From positions 1 through 29,049 of IMG/VR virus record IMGVR_UViG_3300031656_000023: a DNA stretch of 29,049 bases; one strand, 5' to 3'. Every line of letters starts with the position of its first letter. The first letter of the stretch is position 1. Below are positions 1-8,914 of this stretch, piece by piece. The position numbers were made by a program, and so were the translations under genes. This DNA comes from a virus. The notes beneath the pieces are model-generated. The model did no database searches. It was not told the DNA's origin and saw only the letters and a program-made list of their open reading frames with translations.

Positions 1-3000
1 ACCTATATCGTATGTTCCTGTTGGTCCAGTTGCTATAATATTTTGTGTTGTTATATCACCACTAAATGTACCACCTGGGAATGGATTACCAGTTGGTCCA
101 GTAGCACCTGTGGATCCCTTATCACCGGATGGTCCTGCTACAGTACTGTTTTCACCTTTCTGACCTTTAGATCCATTGCTACCATCATTACCTTGTGGTC
201 CAATATTACCTTGCGGTCCTTGTAACCCTTGGGCTCCTTGAGCTCCCTTGTCACCTGTGACACCAACTTCACCTTTATTACCCTGAGCACCTGCTGTACC
301 TTGAAATCCTTGAGCACCTTGAGCTCCCTTATCACCTGTAGTACCTGCTGTACCTTGAGCTCCTTGAGCTCCTGTGACGCCTTTCTGTCCTTGAGGTCCG
401 ACTGGTCCAACATTTCCTTGTGGTCCTTGTGGTCCTGTTGCCCCTGCTGGTCCTGTTGCCCCAACTTCGCCTTTATTACCTACGTTGCCTTGTGGTCCTT
501 GAGCACCTGTTGGTCCAACTTCACCTTTATTACCTACGTTGCCTTGTGGTCCTTGAGCACCCGTGGCTCCTTTATCGCCAGTAGTACCTTGAGCACCGGT
601 GGCTCCTTGAGCTCCTTTATCACCTGTTGTTCCTTGTGGTCCTGTTGGTCCTTGTGGGCCTAATGGTCCTTGAGCACCTGTGGCTCCTTTATCGCCAGTA
701 GTACCTTGAGCTCCTTGAGCTCCCTTATCACCTTGTGGGCCGCTATCTTTTGCTACCCAATCATAGTCTGAACCATTGTAACTTAATACTTCGCCTGTTG
801 CGGCTGATGATCTGTTTATCTGCGTATCTACTCTGGCATCTGTGTAATATAAATTTGTGCCTTCTGATAAATCTGTTGTACTTCTTGTACTTAATGCTGT
901 TGCTTGTAGTTTACCACTTGCGTCAAACAATACTGCTGAACTTGGTCCTACAATACTGTCAGTGAATGTAGTACTAGCACTAAATGTCTTAGCACCGGCA
1001 ACTGTTTGTGTTCCACTTGTTCTTACAACTGTACTGTCAACTGCCAATGTTGCTTCACCGCTTGTTGCTCCACCACTTAAACCATCGCCTGCTACAACAC
1101 TTGTAACATCGCCTGCTTCAGTTAATGATAAAATACCTGTAGCATTATCGTATGCTAATGCTGTACCACTAACACTAATAGCCGCTCTGGCTCTTGCTGT
1201 TGTATGGTATAAATTTGTTCCTTCTGTTACGTTTGATGTGGTTCCGTTCCAACTAATAGCACCTGTGCCACTGTTGTATGTTACGCCACCACTCGCACTT
1301 AACGATGCTCTTGCTCTAGCATCTGTATAATATAAATTTGACGAGCCTTCTGTTACTACGTCTGTGTCACCTGTAAAGGAAACAGTTACTACGTCACTTG
1401 CTTCTGCTATGCCTAACCCTGTACCTACTGCTAAATTTCGTGATACATGTAAGTTACCAGTTTTCTTCATTAAGTTTTTGCGTGTAGATGTTTCTACACC
1501 GCTTGATGCGTTTGTTAATGAGAATGGATCTACTGCTGATAGTGTTACTAGACTACCTTGAGCAATACCTTTAATGTTATTTCCATCATAAAATATCATA
1601 CCGTCTAATGTGCCGGCCGCTCTTGCTGTTGCTATAGCGCCACTGCTTTGTGCTGGATCTATTTGTGCTAAACTGACATTGGACGAATCCAATAGTCTTA
1701 AATTTTGTATAGTTGTTAAACCATTTTTTGTCATCTCTAAAACAGGACTTGATGTAACACCTCTGGCATTTACAAATTGTACTGATGAATTTGCCTGTGC
1801 TGAATCCAAGTTATACTGGAACTGTAATGCTCCACCACTGTATGCTTTTAATGTGCTGTCGTTACCTAAAATCTGTGTAGCACTTGTTGTGTGGAATGCG
1901 TTATTGCTTATCTCTGTCGCATCGTAGAATCCTATTTGTGCTCCACCTACTGTTACGGCATTACTGAATAAGTTAATATCTGTATTCTTAATGTTTAAGC
2001 CACCTGTGGTAGTTGCCGATGCTGTTGGTGTTATGTTCGCATAGTTAAAGTTAACTGTAGTAATATCTGCTTGGTTACTGTGTATGTTATTAATCTTTTT
2101 AGTCGAACTACCTAGGCTACCTTCATTGGTAACTTTTGGTACAATATCATTGCCCAATTCCCATTGATTAGTAGACACCGCACCGCTAAATGTTGTTGCT
2201 GTAATTGTGCCTGCGGCAAAGTTACCCGAACCGTCCCTGGCTACAACTTTACTTGCTGTATTTGTTGTTGTGGCATCTACGGCTATATCGTCTACGTTAG
2301 CAATTATGTAATTACCTGCGCCAATAGTAAATGTTCTGTTAGCAGTTAAATTTCCGCCACCTGTTAAGCCTACGCCTGCTATTAAATCAATTGCCTTTAA
2401 GTTTGTAATGTCGCCTGTGTTATTTGTTACGGCAGTACCTAAACTAGCATCGTCATTTAATGCCGCGGCTAATTCATTTAGTGTATTTAATGTACCTGGT
2501 GCTCCGTCTATTAAACTTGTAATTGCTGTTTCTACATAGGCTGTAGAGGCCGCTTTAGTTGAGTTATCACCAGCAACATAGTTGCCACCTGATGAACTAG
2601 GCATTGTTACTGCCGGTAGTACAACACTTGTACTAAACGTTTTAGCACCTGCTATACTTTGTGTACCAGTTGTTCTTATAACTGTACTGTCAACGTCTAC
2701 AACACCACTAGCAAAGTCTATTCCGTCTCCGCCAGTTACATGGGCTCTTACTTCACTGGCACTTGGGCCTGTGTAAGTAATTACACCAGTTGTACTATTG
2801 TATGCTAATGATCCGTCTCCGCCTGCGTCAGTAACACTTATCAATGCTCTTGCTTCGGCATCAAAGTCTGTAACTTGCGTATGCGGTATTGCTATGATTA
2901 CATCTGCCGCCGTTGTTAATTGTCCTTGTGCGTTTACAGTAAACGTTGGTACTGCCGAAACACTACCATAGGCCGAGGCTGTAACGCCTGAATTTGTAAT

Positions 3001-3804
3001 ACTAAATGCGCCACTGCTATATGTAAGTCCTGTGCCGGCACTTAGATGTGCTCGTATTTCACTAGCACTTGCGCCTACTGATGTTATTACACCAGTGCCG
3101 CTGTTATATGATAATGACCCATCGCCACTATGTGTAGCACTAATGCTAAGTCTTGCTCTAGCATCTGTATAATATAAATTTGAACCTTCTGTTAGATCTG
3201 CTGTAGTTGAACTACTTTCGTCTATTAACTTAATCCAGTTGCCACCATGAGCAAAGTATCCTTTTGCTGTGCCATGTACATGAGCAAACATTCCGTGGTA
3301 TGTTGCCGCACTTGGTAAATCTCCTTCTGCGGCATACATGTTACCAAATAAAACTTTGTTTCCTGCCATGTCAAGATCAGCACCTGTTATCTCTGTTCTT
3401 GCTCTTGCGTTAGTATAATATAAATTAGTGCCTTCTGATAAATCTGTTGTAGACTTAGTTCCTAATCTAGTATCAAATCTTGCGGTAGTATAATATAAAT
3501 TAGTACCTTCTGATAAGTTGCTTGTAGATAATCCGCTTATTGAACTAGCAGTTACACTACCTGAAATACCACCTACAAATGTGTGGTTAGTTCCGTCCCA
3601 ACTTATTGTACCGTCTGACAGACCTGATGCTCTAAATTTTAGTGTTGAAGTAGTAGTACCCTGGTCTGCGTTAATAATAATCTGATCATCGTTTACTCGC
3701 AGTTCATTGGTACTGGATATAACAGTATCACCTGTTTGGTTAATTGTTGTACCAGTTAGGTCAATGTTGCCTTGGGATCTGATTATATGTTTTTTATCTG
3801 CCAT
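1..3804 (-). CDS. Giant tail-fibre-like protein with collagen-like C-terminal region (3' end beyond left edge)
   Basis: An open frame of 1268 codons runs from an ATG at 3804 off the left edge with no stop. The start follows GGAG by a good spacing and a late promoter box lies at 3839-3846. The protein begins MADKKHIIRSQGNIDL. It carries six copies of a SEGTNLYYTDARAR-like motif (coded near 3500, 3420, 3170, 1330, 1210 and 850), paired blocks of the type ASExRAHxxxG and VxRTxGTQxxAGAKTFS, and a KAASTAYVETAI element of the kind seen in phage fibres. From about residue 1020 it becomes a Gly-X-Y collagen-like repeat. Such repeat-built, glycine/serine/threonine-rich proteins are typical of tail fibres and other virion appendages; host-receptor binding is inferred from architecture. 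The receptor-binding tip, if present, lies outside the window. Confidence 0.75.
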   Translation of the reverse strand, partial: MADKKHIIRSQGNIDLTGTTINQTGDTVISSTNELRVNDDQIIINADQGTTTSTLKFRASGLSDGTISWDGTNHTFVGGISGSVTASSISGLSTSNLSEGTNLYYTTARFDTRLGTKSTTDLSEGTNLYYTNARARTEITGADLDMAGNKVLFGNMYAAEGDLPSAATYHGMFAHVHGTAKGYFAHGGNWIKLIDESSSTTADLTEGSNLYYTDARARLSISATHSGDGSLSYNSGTGVITSVGASASEIRAHLSAGTGLTYSSGAFSITNSGVTASAYGSVSAVPTFTVNAQGQLTTAADVIIAIPHTQVTDFDAEARALISVTDAGGDGSLAYNSTTGVITYTGPSASEVRAHVTGGDGIDFASGVVDVDSTVIRTTGTQSIAGAKTFSTSVVLPAVTMPSSSGGNYVAGDNSTKAASTAYVETAITSLIDGAPGTLNTLNELAAALNDDASLGTAVTNNTGDITNLKAIDLIAGVGLTGGGNLTANRTFTIGAGNYIIANVDDIAVDATTTNTASKVVARDGSGNFAAGTITATTFSGAVSTNQWELGNDIVPKVTNEGSLGSSTKKINNIHSNQADITTVNFNYANITPTASATTTGGLNIKNTDINLFSNAVTVGGAQIGFYDATEISNNAFHTTSATQILGNDSTLKAYSGGALQFQYNLDSAQANSSVQFVNARGVTSSPVLEMTKNGLTTIQNLRLLDSSNVSLAQIDPAQSSGAIATARAAGTLDGMIFYDGNNIKGIAQGSLVTLSAVDPFSLTNASSGVETSTRKNLMKKTGNLHVSRNLAVGTGLGIAEASDVVTVSFTGDTDVVTEGSSNLYYTDARARASLSASGGVTYNSGTGAISWNGTTSNVTEGTNLYHTTARARAAISVSGTALAYDNATGILSLTEAGDVTSVVAGDGLSGGATSGEATLAVDSTVVRTSGTQTVAGAKTFSASTTFTDSIVGPSSAVLFDASGKLQATALSTRSTTDLSEGTNLYYTDARVDTQINRSSAATGEVLSYNGSDYDWVAKDSGPQGDKGAQGAQGTTGDKGATGAQGPLGPQGPTGPQGTTGDKGAQGATGAQGTTGDKGATGAQGPQGNVGNKGEVGPTGAQGPQGNVGNKGEVGATGPAGATGPQGPQGNVGPVGPQGQKGVTGAQGAQGTAGTTGDKGAQGAQGFQGTAGAQGNKGEVGVTGDKGAQGAQGLQGPQGNIGPQGNDGSNGSKGQKGENSTVAGPSGDKGSTGATGPTGNPFPGGTFSGDITTQNIIATGPTGTYDIG
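97..744 (-). repeat. Collagen-like Gly-X-Y repeat region
   Basis: Within the fibre gene about 70 consecutive Gly-X-Y triplets are coded, rich in GPQ, GDK, GAQ, GAT and GNK. At DNA level this gives short imperfect repeats of ccttgtggtcct/ccttgagcacct type. Collagen-like stretches in phage fibres form trimeric rods; the repeats are also prone to length change by recombination or slippage, and to assembly collapse. Confidence 0.9.
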
Positions 3805-3838
3805 TTGTACTCCACACTATAGATAGGTTGCTTTAACA

Positions 3839-3846
3839 TATTTATC
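3839..3846 (-). promoter_or_regulatory. Late promoter box GATAAATA upstream of the fibre gene
   Basis: GATAAATA on the minus strand, matching the NATAAATA form of the T4 late promoter. It lies 35 nt before the fibre ATG, leaving a leader of about 29 nt with a GGAG ribosome site. It is placed just downstream of the capsid-operon terminator, so the fibre gene is its own transcription unit. Confidence 0.7.
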
Positions 3847-3871
3847 AAATTCGCCAAATAATAGTGAAGTC

Positions 3872-3903
3872 AAAAAAAAGCACCTCCCGAAGGAAGTGCT
3901 TTA
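3872..3903 (-). terminator. Rho-independent terminator after major capsid gene
   Basis: Read on the minus strand: stem AAAGCACTTCC, loop TTCG, stem GGAGGTGCTTT with one T.G wobble, followed by a run of eight T in all. The C(UUCG)G loop is the extra-stable tetraloop. It begins about 23 nt after the gp23 stop codon and ends the portal-to-capsid operon. Confidence 0.92.
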
Positions 3904-3925
3904 GTCTGTTTCTTGTAAGTAAAAC

Positions 3926-5071
3926 TTACTTGAATGAAACGTTGCTTAGAGCAATTTCACCTAAGTAGTCAGCCGCGTTACCTAAAGAACTTGCTGTATT
4001 AGTAAGTTCGATGTAACCGTATCTTGTCATGAAAGATACAACTGGTTCAAAAGTGCTAGGGTCCATTACTGGTCCTGTGCTCATCAACGGAATGTAAGGA
4101 CAGTAGAATGCCGGCGCATCAGTTTCTGATGATCCTTTATATCCTACTAGTACTGATGTTCCGTCAGCCGCGTAATTGTCAACAAATACTTTAACAGTAC
4201 CGTTTAAAGTTCCAACAAACTTAGAGTTTACTGGTGCTTCAAAAGGACCTTCTGTACTTCTAACAAAAGTCGAAGTAGTCGCTGATTGTAATATTGTTAA
4301 AGCCTGTGGGCTTACAACAACATAGTTACCTGCGCCACGTCTTGTTCTTGCGGCAATTAAGTTTGCAACTCTATTAATTAGAATTGCTAAGATTGCATGT
4401 CTTTCACCGATATACGTTTGTGTACCTGTGATTCCACTGTTAAAATCTAAAGTGTCAACAGTTGGAGCAAGTGCTCTCAATTTTGCTAACATTTCTTGGT
4501 CGATTTCAACCGCAATTTCTTGTGCTAGAGCCTGCATAATTTCTGCCTCTACGTCAACACCGTGCATTGCGTTTGCGTCTTGTGCACTCTCAAAAGTCCA
4601 TCTTGCTGATAGACGTCTTGATTTTGCTTCAACTGTTTGCTTCAAGATTTGGATAGACATTTTGCTACCTGCAGTTCCTTCACTTGCCGCAGTCGCGTCA
4701 GGAGTTCCTGAGTACGCTGTTGCTAATGCGAAAGGACTAAGTGCTTCTTGTCCAGCCACTGCTGAGTCTTTAGACTCTGCATATCTTACTCTTAATGTAT
4801 GGATCTGTCCTACAGGTCCACTCATTGGTTGCACACCAAGTAATTCGTTGGCGATCAATGAAGGCATAACCCTTCTAATAAGAGGTAACATTACTTTGTT
4901 TAAAGAAGCGATGTTTCCACTCATTGTTGAACCTGCTGAAGCGGCTTCTTGTAATTGAACTTTAGCGTTCTCAAGAATTACGTCCATAGTGCTCTTTTTT
5001 GATCCGTTTAGGCCTTCTAATAAGGCGTCTTTGGTTGCAGACCAATTTGATTCAAATAATGCTTCTGCCAT
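3926..5071 (-). CDS. 23: Major capsid protein, T4 gp23 family
   Basis: Forms the hexameric shell of the head. Recognised from LPLIRRVMPSLIANELLGVQ (61-80) followed by PMSGPVGQI (82-90) and the RVRY element, the hallmark of gp23. At 381 residues it is shorter than T4 gp23 (521), suggesting fewer insertions in the HK97-type fold. The N-terminus is a likely propeptide: L40-Q41-E42|A43 fits the (L/I)-X-E cleavage rule of the gp21 protease and would give a 339-residue mature form (inference). AGGAG precedes the ATG. It is the last gene of the operon gp20 to gp23 and is followed at once by a strong terminator. Confidence 0.96.
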   Translation of the reverse strand: MAEALFESNWSATKDALLEGLNGSKKSTMDVILENAKVQLQEAASAGSTMSGNIASLNKVMLPLIRRVMPSLIANELLGVQPMSGPVGQIHTLRVRYAESKDSAVAGQEALSPFALATAYSGTPDATAASEGTAGSKMSIQILKQTVEAKSRRLSARWTFESAQDANAMHGVDVEAEIMQALAQEIAVEIDQEMLAKLRALAPTVDTLDFNSGITGTQTYIGERHAILAILINRVANLIAARTRRGAGNYVVVSPQALTILQSATTSTFVRSTEGPFEAPVNSKFVGTLNGTVKVFVDNYAADGTSVLVGYKGSSETDAPAFYCPYIPLMSTGPVMDPSTFEPVVSFMTRYGYIELTNTASSLGNAADYLGEIALSNVSFK

Positions 5072-5083
5072 TATATTCTCCTA

Positions 5084-6208
5084 TTATTTAAGTCCGGCTA
5101 GTTTTCGTAACTCATCAATCTCAATGACTGATTGGTCGACGGTTTCTTCATTGGTGGAGCCGGTCTGCCCGTCCAACGATCTTTTACCAGTGTGTTCTGA
5201 TATCACTGATTCCTTGATAATTGCTTTCTTTGATCTAACAGAAACTTCTTCGTTTATTACACTTGGAAGGTACTTGTTGAATGATTCTTCAAGTCTATCT
5301 GTTTTCACTGTTTCTAGCAATTCTGTCATTAATTCTTTCTTGTCCTTGCTTAAAGGTGCAAGTAAGCCTGTCATGACGTTATTTCTGTTTGCTCTATCCT
5401 CTGATATTTTGAGTTTAGATTCAACTAAATTTTTCTGTTCTGCCATTCCCTCTGCTACGACTTTAGCATCTGTAACTTCAGTTTTAAGTGTAGTTAGTTC
5501 TGCTTTAAGTTTTCTCACTTCAGTATTTTCATTTAAATACGAAGTTCCATACTCACTTGCCATTGCTTCGAAAATTCTTCTGCCGAATTCGTTTTCACGA
5601 GCTTTCGTGATATCTTCTTTAAACTGAGAAACTTCGTTTTTCAGTGCTGAAGAAATGGTTTGTTCAACCTTATCTGCCGCTCTTCGAATAAATTCTTTTT
5701 TAGCATCTGCTAATTGTTCTCTTCCTTCACGGACTAACTGAACTTTCTTTTCAGCCAATTCACGTTTGTCTGCGTGGAATTCTTTAATCTCTTCTGCCAC
5801 TGCGTCTAGGACAAACCCTTCTAACTTCGCAAAATTCTCATTTTGTGAAATCCTGTCTGTCTTTAACTCTTTGACTTCTGATGCTAATGTTTCTGTGATG
5901 AACTTGTTAAGCACGTTAGCATGTTCACTAACGGCTCTTTTATAGTTTACTCGTTCGGCTACAGTTGCCTTCTTATCCTCAGCCAATTCTGCTAACTCGT
6001 CTTTGAGGGAACTTGTTATAAATTTGTCCATGGCTTCAACAACTTGTGTCTTGTCATGTTCAAATCTTTGTGCAAATTCTTCTCTAAGTTCTGCTGTTAA
6101 CTGGTCTTTGGCCTCAGCAAGGCGTGATTCCCATGCTTCTTGAATCTGAGTCTTAACGTCTTCTGATAAGTTTCCAGATTCTAAAAGGTCATTAAATGTC
6201 TTCGCCAT
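5084..6208 (-). CDS. 22: Prohead core scaffolding protein, gp22-like
   Basis: A 374-residue, highly charged and almost wholly helical, coiled-coil-prone protein between the protease and the capsid gene, the exact place of T4 gene 22. The element KARENEFGRRIFEAMASEY near residues 205-223 resembles the conserved block of marine T4-like gp22 proteins, and the C-terminus IDELRKLAGLK is typical for the core protein's capsid-contacting end. In the family the scaffold fills the prohead and is degraded by gp21. It is longer than T4 gp22 (269). GGAG precedes the ATG; the gap to gp23 is 12 nt. Confidence 0.88.
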   Translation of the reverse strand: MAKTFNDLLESGNLSEDVKTQIQEAWESRLAEAKDQLTAELREEFAQRFEHDKTQVVEAMDKFITSSLKDELAELAEDKKATVAERVNYKRAVSEHANVLNKFITETLASEVKELKTDRISQNENFAKLEGFVLDAVAEEIKEFHADKRELAEKKVQLVREGREQLADAKKEFIRRAADKVEQTISSALKNEVSQFKEDITKARENEFGRRIFEAMASEYGTSYLNENTEVRKLKAELTTLKTEVTDAKVVAEGMAEQKNLVESKLKISEDRANRNNVMTGLLAPLSKDKKELMTELLETVKTDRLEESFNKYLPSVINEEVSVRSKKAIIKESVISEHTGKRSLDGQTGSTNEETVDQSVIEIDELRKLAGLK

Positions 6209-6218
6209 TTGCTATCTC

Positions 6219-6845
6219 CTATTTGAGTTCTAATTCACGTATGAAGGATTCCATCATACGTGCAAGGTGTACTTCTGCTTTTTTGTCATGTGTAACGGAT
6301 TGAGCCATCTCGTGGATCCTCGCACCGCCTTTCATATTGAATAAACTTTCATAAATCGCTTTTGGGTAGGCGTCAGGAGCACTTGGTTGTGCTACTATAT
6401 CAACGGTTACTATGTCAAAATCACTAACTCTACCACTTTCATTTACATTACCACTTCCTCGGCTACTTACACCTAGTTTAGCGCCTCCTTTTAGTAATGC
6501 TTCAGCAATCTTCCCCATCGGAGTATCCAATAGTTTAAGTTTGCCGTATCCATTTGAGCCTTCGACTCGCATTTCTGATATCATATGACTGACACGATCT
6601 AAATTTATTTGCAATTCTGTAGGATGATCCAACTCGCCTAAAACAGTCTCTCCACCAGTTAGACGTTTACCAATTGATTCAACCGCTGTTATGATTTCAT
6701 CTTTTGGGTAAACTCTTCCGTTCTGATTTTTAACTTCGCCTTGTATAAACAGTCCACTCATTACTAAGTCTTTGCCATCTTTTCCTGACTCGACTATAAT
6801 GTTTGCGTTCTCTGGACTATAATATTCAAATAACTGTCTTGACAT
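6219..6845 (-). CDS. 21: Prohead core protease, gp21-like
   Basis: Serine protease that matures the prohead by cutting scaffold and capsid proteins after (L/I)-X-E sites. Visible motifs: GEVKNQNGRVYP (36-47), LDHP with candidate catalytic H74, and GVSSRGSG with candidate nucleophile S127 or S128, as in the herpesvirus-assemblin-like gp21 fold; D147 or D149 in FDIVTVDIVAQP may belong to the active site. Length 208 residues, close to T4 gp21 (212). GGGAG stands before the ATG. Lies between the acidic core-like protein and the scaffold, as in T4. Confidence 0.95.
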   Translation of the reverse strand: MSRQLFEYYSPENANIIVESGKDGKDLVMSGLFIQGEVKNQNGRVYPKDEIITAVESIGKRLTGGETVLGELDHPTELQINLDRVSHMISEMRVEGSNGYGKLKLLDTPMGKIAEALLKGGAKLGVSSRGSGNVNESGRVSDFDIVTVDIVAQPSAPDAYPKAIYESLFNMKGGARIHEMAQSVTHDKKAEVHLARMMESFIRELELK

Positions 6846-6873
6846 TTTAAATCTCCCTTAATTAATTAGTTAA

Positions 6874-7755
6874 TTACTTAACTTTTCCTGCTATTGGACT
6901 TGCTGACTTCTCACTAGCAACTTTCGGTGCTGGTGCGGCTTTTGGTTTCTCACCTGTGTTATCACTTGATGGATTACTTTTTGGTGTGTCTCCGCCTTTC
7001 TTACCTTCACTACCGTCTTTACCGAATAAAGATTTTTCGTCTGATCCGAAATTTTCTTTCTTTGGGAATTTTGGTGATGCGGTGTTGTCGCCACTTGAGT
7101 CGTTATTAGCACTTTGAGGTTTACTGAATGTAGTTGCTTCTTCAACAACTTCTTCTTCAACTTCTTCGTCAAGGTCGATTTCCTCAAAAGATTCCATTTC
7201 CATTTCATCTTCTAATTCGTTTTCAGCATCAGCCATTGGCTCGTCTTCTGCGCCTTCTTCTGATTCTTCATCGCCCATTAACTTTTCAAATTCTGCTTTT
7301 AATTCGTCTAGTTGTGCTTCAAGGTCGTCTACTCTATCTTCAACTTCCTCTTCTCCAGACTCTTCTTCCCCGTCCATTTCCATTCCTGGCATTTCTGGTT
7401 CCATATCGTCTTCTTCTTCATTCACTCCACCTTCGTGGTCATGAATTGTTGCTTCTACTTCATCGTAAAAGTTTTCTGTAGGTGATCCGCCAACAGTTTC
7501 TTCTACAGGCTCTTCTTCTGATTCTTCAGCCTCTTCAACTGCTTCCTCATCGGATTCCTCTGCTTCATCAACTATTTCTTCGGATGCTACTTCTTCTTCG
7601 ATTGCTTCTTCAAGAGCATCTTCGTCTAACAGACTTTCGTAGATTGATCTACTTTTTTCAACCATAAAACCGTGTAACAGTTCTGAGGCCTTCTCTTCGT
7701 CTTCTGCTAGAAGATGTTCTAGAACTTGCTCTAGTACACTTTTGTTCTCTGACAT
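6874..7755 (-). CDS. Very acidic prohead-core-like structural protein (positional counterpart of T4 gp67/gp68)
   Basis: 293 residues. The N-terminal 45 residues form a helical head containing ELLHGFMVEKSRSIYESLLD, followed by about 160 residues dominated by Glu and Asp, then a basic Lys/Ser/Pro/Gly-rich tail from about residue 215. It sits between portal and protease genes where T4 has the small core proteins gp67 and gp68, but is far longer and I see no clear sequence match to either. A core or DNA-mimic-like internal head role is inferred from charge and position. AGGAG precedes the ATG. The low-complexity acidic repeats make it a poor candidate for similarity searches without masking. Confidence 0.7.
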   Translation of the reverse strand: MSENKSVLEQVLEHLLAEDEEKASELLHGFMVEKSRSIYESLLDEDALEEAIEEEVASEEIVDEAEESDEEAVEEAEESEEEPVEETVGGSPTENFYDEVEATIHDHEGGVNEEEDDMEPEMPGMEMDGEEESGEEEVEDRVDDLEAQLDELKAEFEKLMGDEESEEGAEDEPMADAENELEDEMEMESFEEIDLDEEVEEEVVEEATTFSKPQSANNDSSGDNTASPKFPKKENFGSDEKSLFGKDGSEGKKGGDTPKSNPSSDNTGEKPKAAPAPKVASEKSASPIAGKVK

Positions 7756-7783
7756 AGTAACTCTCCTAATATTTTTATTACAC

Positions 7784-7798
7784 CAGAGGTGTCCTCTG
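7784..7798. other. Perfect 6-bp hairpin in the 5' leader of the acidic core-like gene
   Basis: CAGAGG-TGT-CCTCTG within the 125-nt space 7756-7880. On the minus strand it lies 28 nt before the acidic gene's ATG and is followed by A-rich, not T-rich, sequence, so it is not a terminator; a processing or mRNA-stability element is possible. A weaker box TGTAAATA (7 of 8 matches to the late consensus) lies just upstream near 7811-7818 on the same strand. Confidence 0.4.
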
Positions 7799-7880
7799 AT
7801 GCATCGTATTTTTATTTACATGATATGTGCTGTTTTATTCTAATAACGGTGTTTTTTGAAGTGATTTTTGACTATTACAG

Positions 7881-8696
7881 TTATAACTGCCTTTTATTCA
7901 CTTCGTCTAGTATATGTTCTGCGTATATAGAGTGTGCGTATGGACTGTTATGGTGGCTAACAGGGTAGTGTGTAGTTGCTTCACCTTGCTCATCTATAAT
8001 CTCTGGATTAAATTGAGCATAGTGTCCTGCGCCATTTTCTAAGTAATATTTATCAGGAATGAAGTCCCAGTTAAAACTGTCTATATGGTGATGGTCCTCT
8101 ATCAAACCCGTTTTATCAAACTCAGAATATTCAAAAGTATTAGGAGAGAATAAAAACGGTATATTTTGTTCTATGATGCTTAAAAGACCGCTTTGTAAAA
8201 CATAGTAATCGTTGTGTGCTTTTATGTTTTCATCGAACACATAATACGCATACTCCTGTAATGCTTTAATTCGTTCAGGGTCTATGTTCTGATAACGCCT
8301 TGCTTCTTGGCTAATAACAGTATAAATGCTATCACACCAAATCTGTGGGTCATATGTTTTGTCAAAATTAATGTGATGTTCATGATCAAAGTGATCCCAG
8401 TCAAAATCGCCAAAGCAAACTTGATCGTACCCTTTGTTGTGGTCGTATTTGTTATCTAGTTCTTTGAGTATCTCAAATCTATTAACACCTGTGGCGTTAA
8501 CAATCATTAAGTCTGGGTTTAGGTGTTTTAAAGCATAGTCAATTTGTAACCGTATACCAAAGTTACTCATTCCACATCTTGCTAAGTTGATATAATTGTA
8601 GCCTAGTTTTCTTGCTACTAGGTAACCGTATTCAAAGTTAGGATATACCGGGTCTCGGCTACTCCAACTGCAACCGCAGACAACTAGTGTCTTCAT
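7881..8696 (-). CDS. SGNH/GDSL hydrolase-like protein inserted in the capsid operon
   Basis: 271 residues. The start VVCGCSW has the shape of SGNH block I with Cys replacing Asp and candidate nucleophile S10; CGMSNFGI (41-48) resembles block II, IVNATGVNRFE (65-75) block III, and the His-rich segment SHHNSPYAHSIYAEHIL (247-263) block V with candidate catalytic His. Proteins starting with GCS-type blocks are common in marine phage genomes, usually unnamed. Substrate unknown: carbohydrate deacetylation or ester cleavage are the family's usual reactions. It is not part of the T4 head set; a moron-like cargo or virion-associated enzyme are both possible. Only 5 nt separate it from the preceding gene stop, and no strong ribosome site is seen. 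Confidence 0.6.
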   Translation of the reverse strand: MKTLVVCGCSWSSRDPVYPNFEYGYLVARKLGYNYINLARCGMSNFGIRLQIDYALKHLNPDLMIVNATGVNRFEILKELDNKYDHNKGYDQVCFGDFDWDHFDHEHHINFDKTYDPQIWCDSIYTVISQEARRYQNIDPERIKALQEYAYYVFDENIKAHNDYYVLQSGLLSIIEQNIPFLFSPNTFEYSEFDKTGLIEDHHHIDSFNWDFIPDKYYLENGAGHYAQFNPEIIDEQGEATTHYPVSHHNSPYAHSIYAEHILDEVNKRQL

Positions 8697-8701
8697 CGGC
8701 T

Positions 8702-8914
8702 TTAGATTAAGCCAGATCCGCCGCCATCATCGACTGGCTTTCTATACATTTGCTGAGCAAGTTTTTTGTGCTTCTCAGATTCTAATTGTTTAAGAGCTCT
8801 AATCTTTCTAAGTTTTCCAACTTCTTCCAGACTAAGCATTTTCTTTCTTGTATCAGTCTTATGACGTTGTTGAATCTCGTCATGTGCTGGTTCATAAAAT
8901 TCCATTATTTTCAT
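8702..8914 (-). CDS. Small basic protein coupled to the portal gene
   Basis: 70 residues, lysine/arginine-rich and helical (TRKKMLSLEEVGKLRKIRAL), ending in a glycine-rich tail. Its ATG overlaps the portal stop codon by one base (TAATG), indicating translational coupling. It occupies the position of T4 gene 67 just after gene 20, but charge is opposite to T4 gp67. Small proteins of this kind occur after gp20 in marine T4-like phages. Function unknown; probably head assembly. Confidence 0.6.
   Translation of the reverse strand: MKIMEFYEPAHDEIQQRHKTDTRKKMLSLEEVGKLRKIRALKQLESEKHKKLAQQMYRKPVDDGGGSGLI

Noticed and set aside
138-464. Minus-strand 108-codon frame rich in Gln/Lys/Asp in the fibre repeat region
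   Set aside because: It is the shifted reading of the Gly-X-Y repeat; the main frame from 3804 stays open through it.
97-744. CRISPR-like short repeats
   Set aside because: Repeats are coding, imperfect and contiguous, with no unique spacers of constant length.
4428-4958. Plus-strand 176-codon frame opposite gp23
   Set aside because: Shadow of the certain major capsid gene.
7134-7481. Plus-strand leucine-rich frames opposite the acidic core-like gene
   Set aside because: Antisense of Glu/Asp-rich codons (gaa/gat) reads as Leu/Phe/Ser without stops; no ribosome site.
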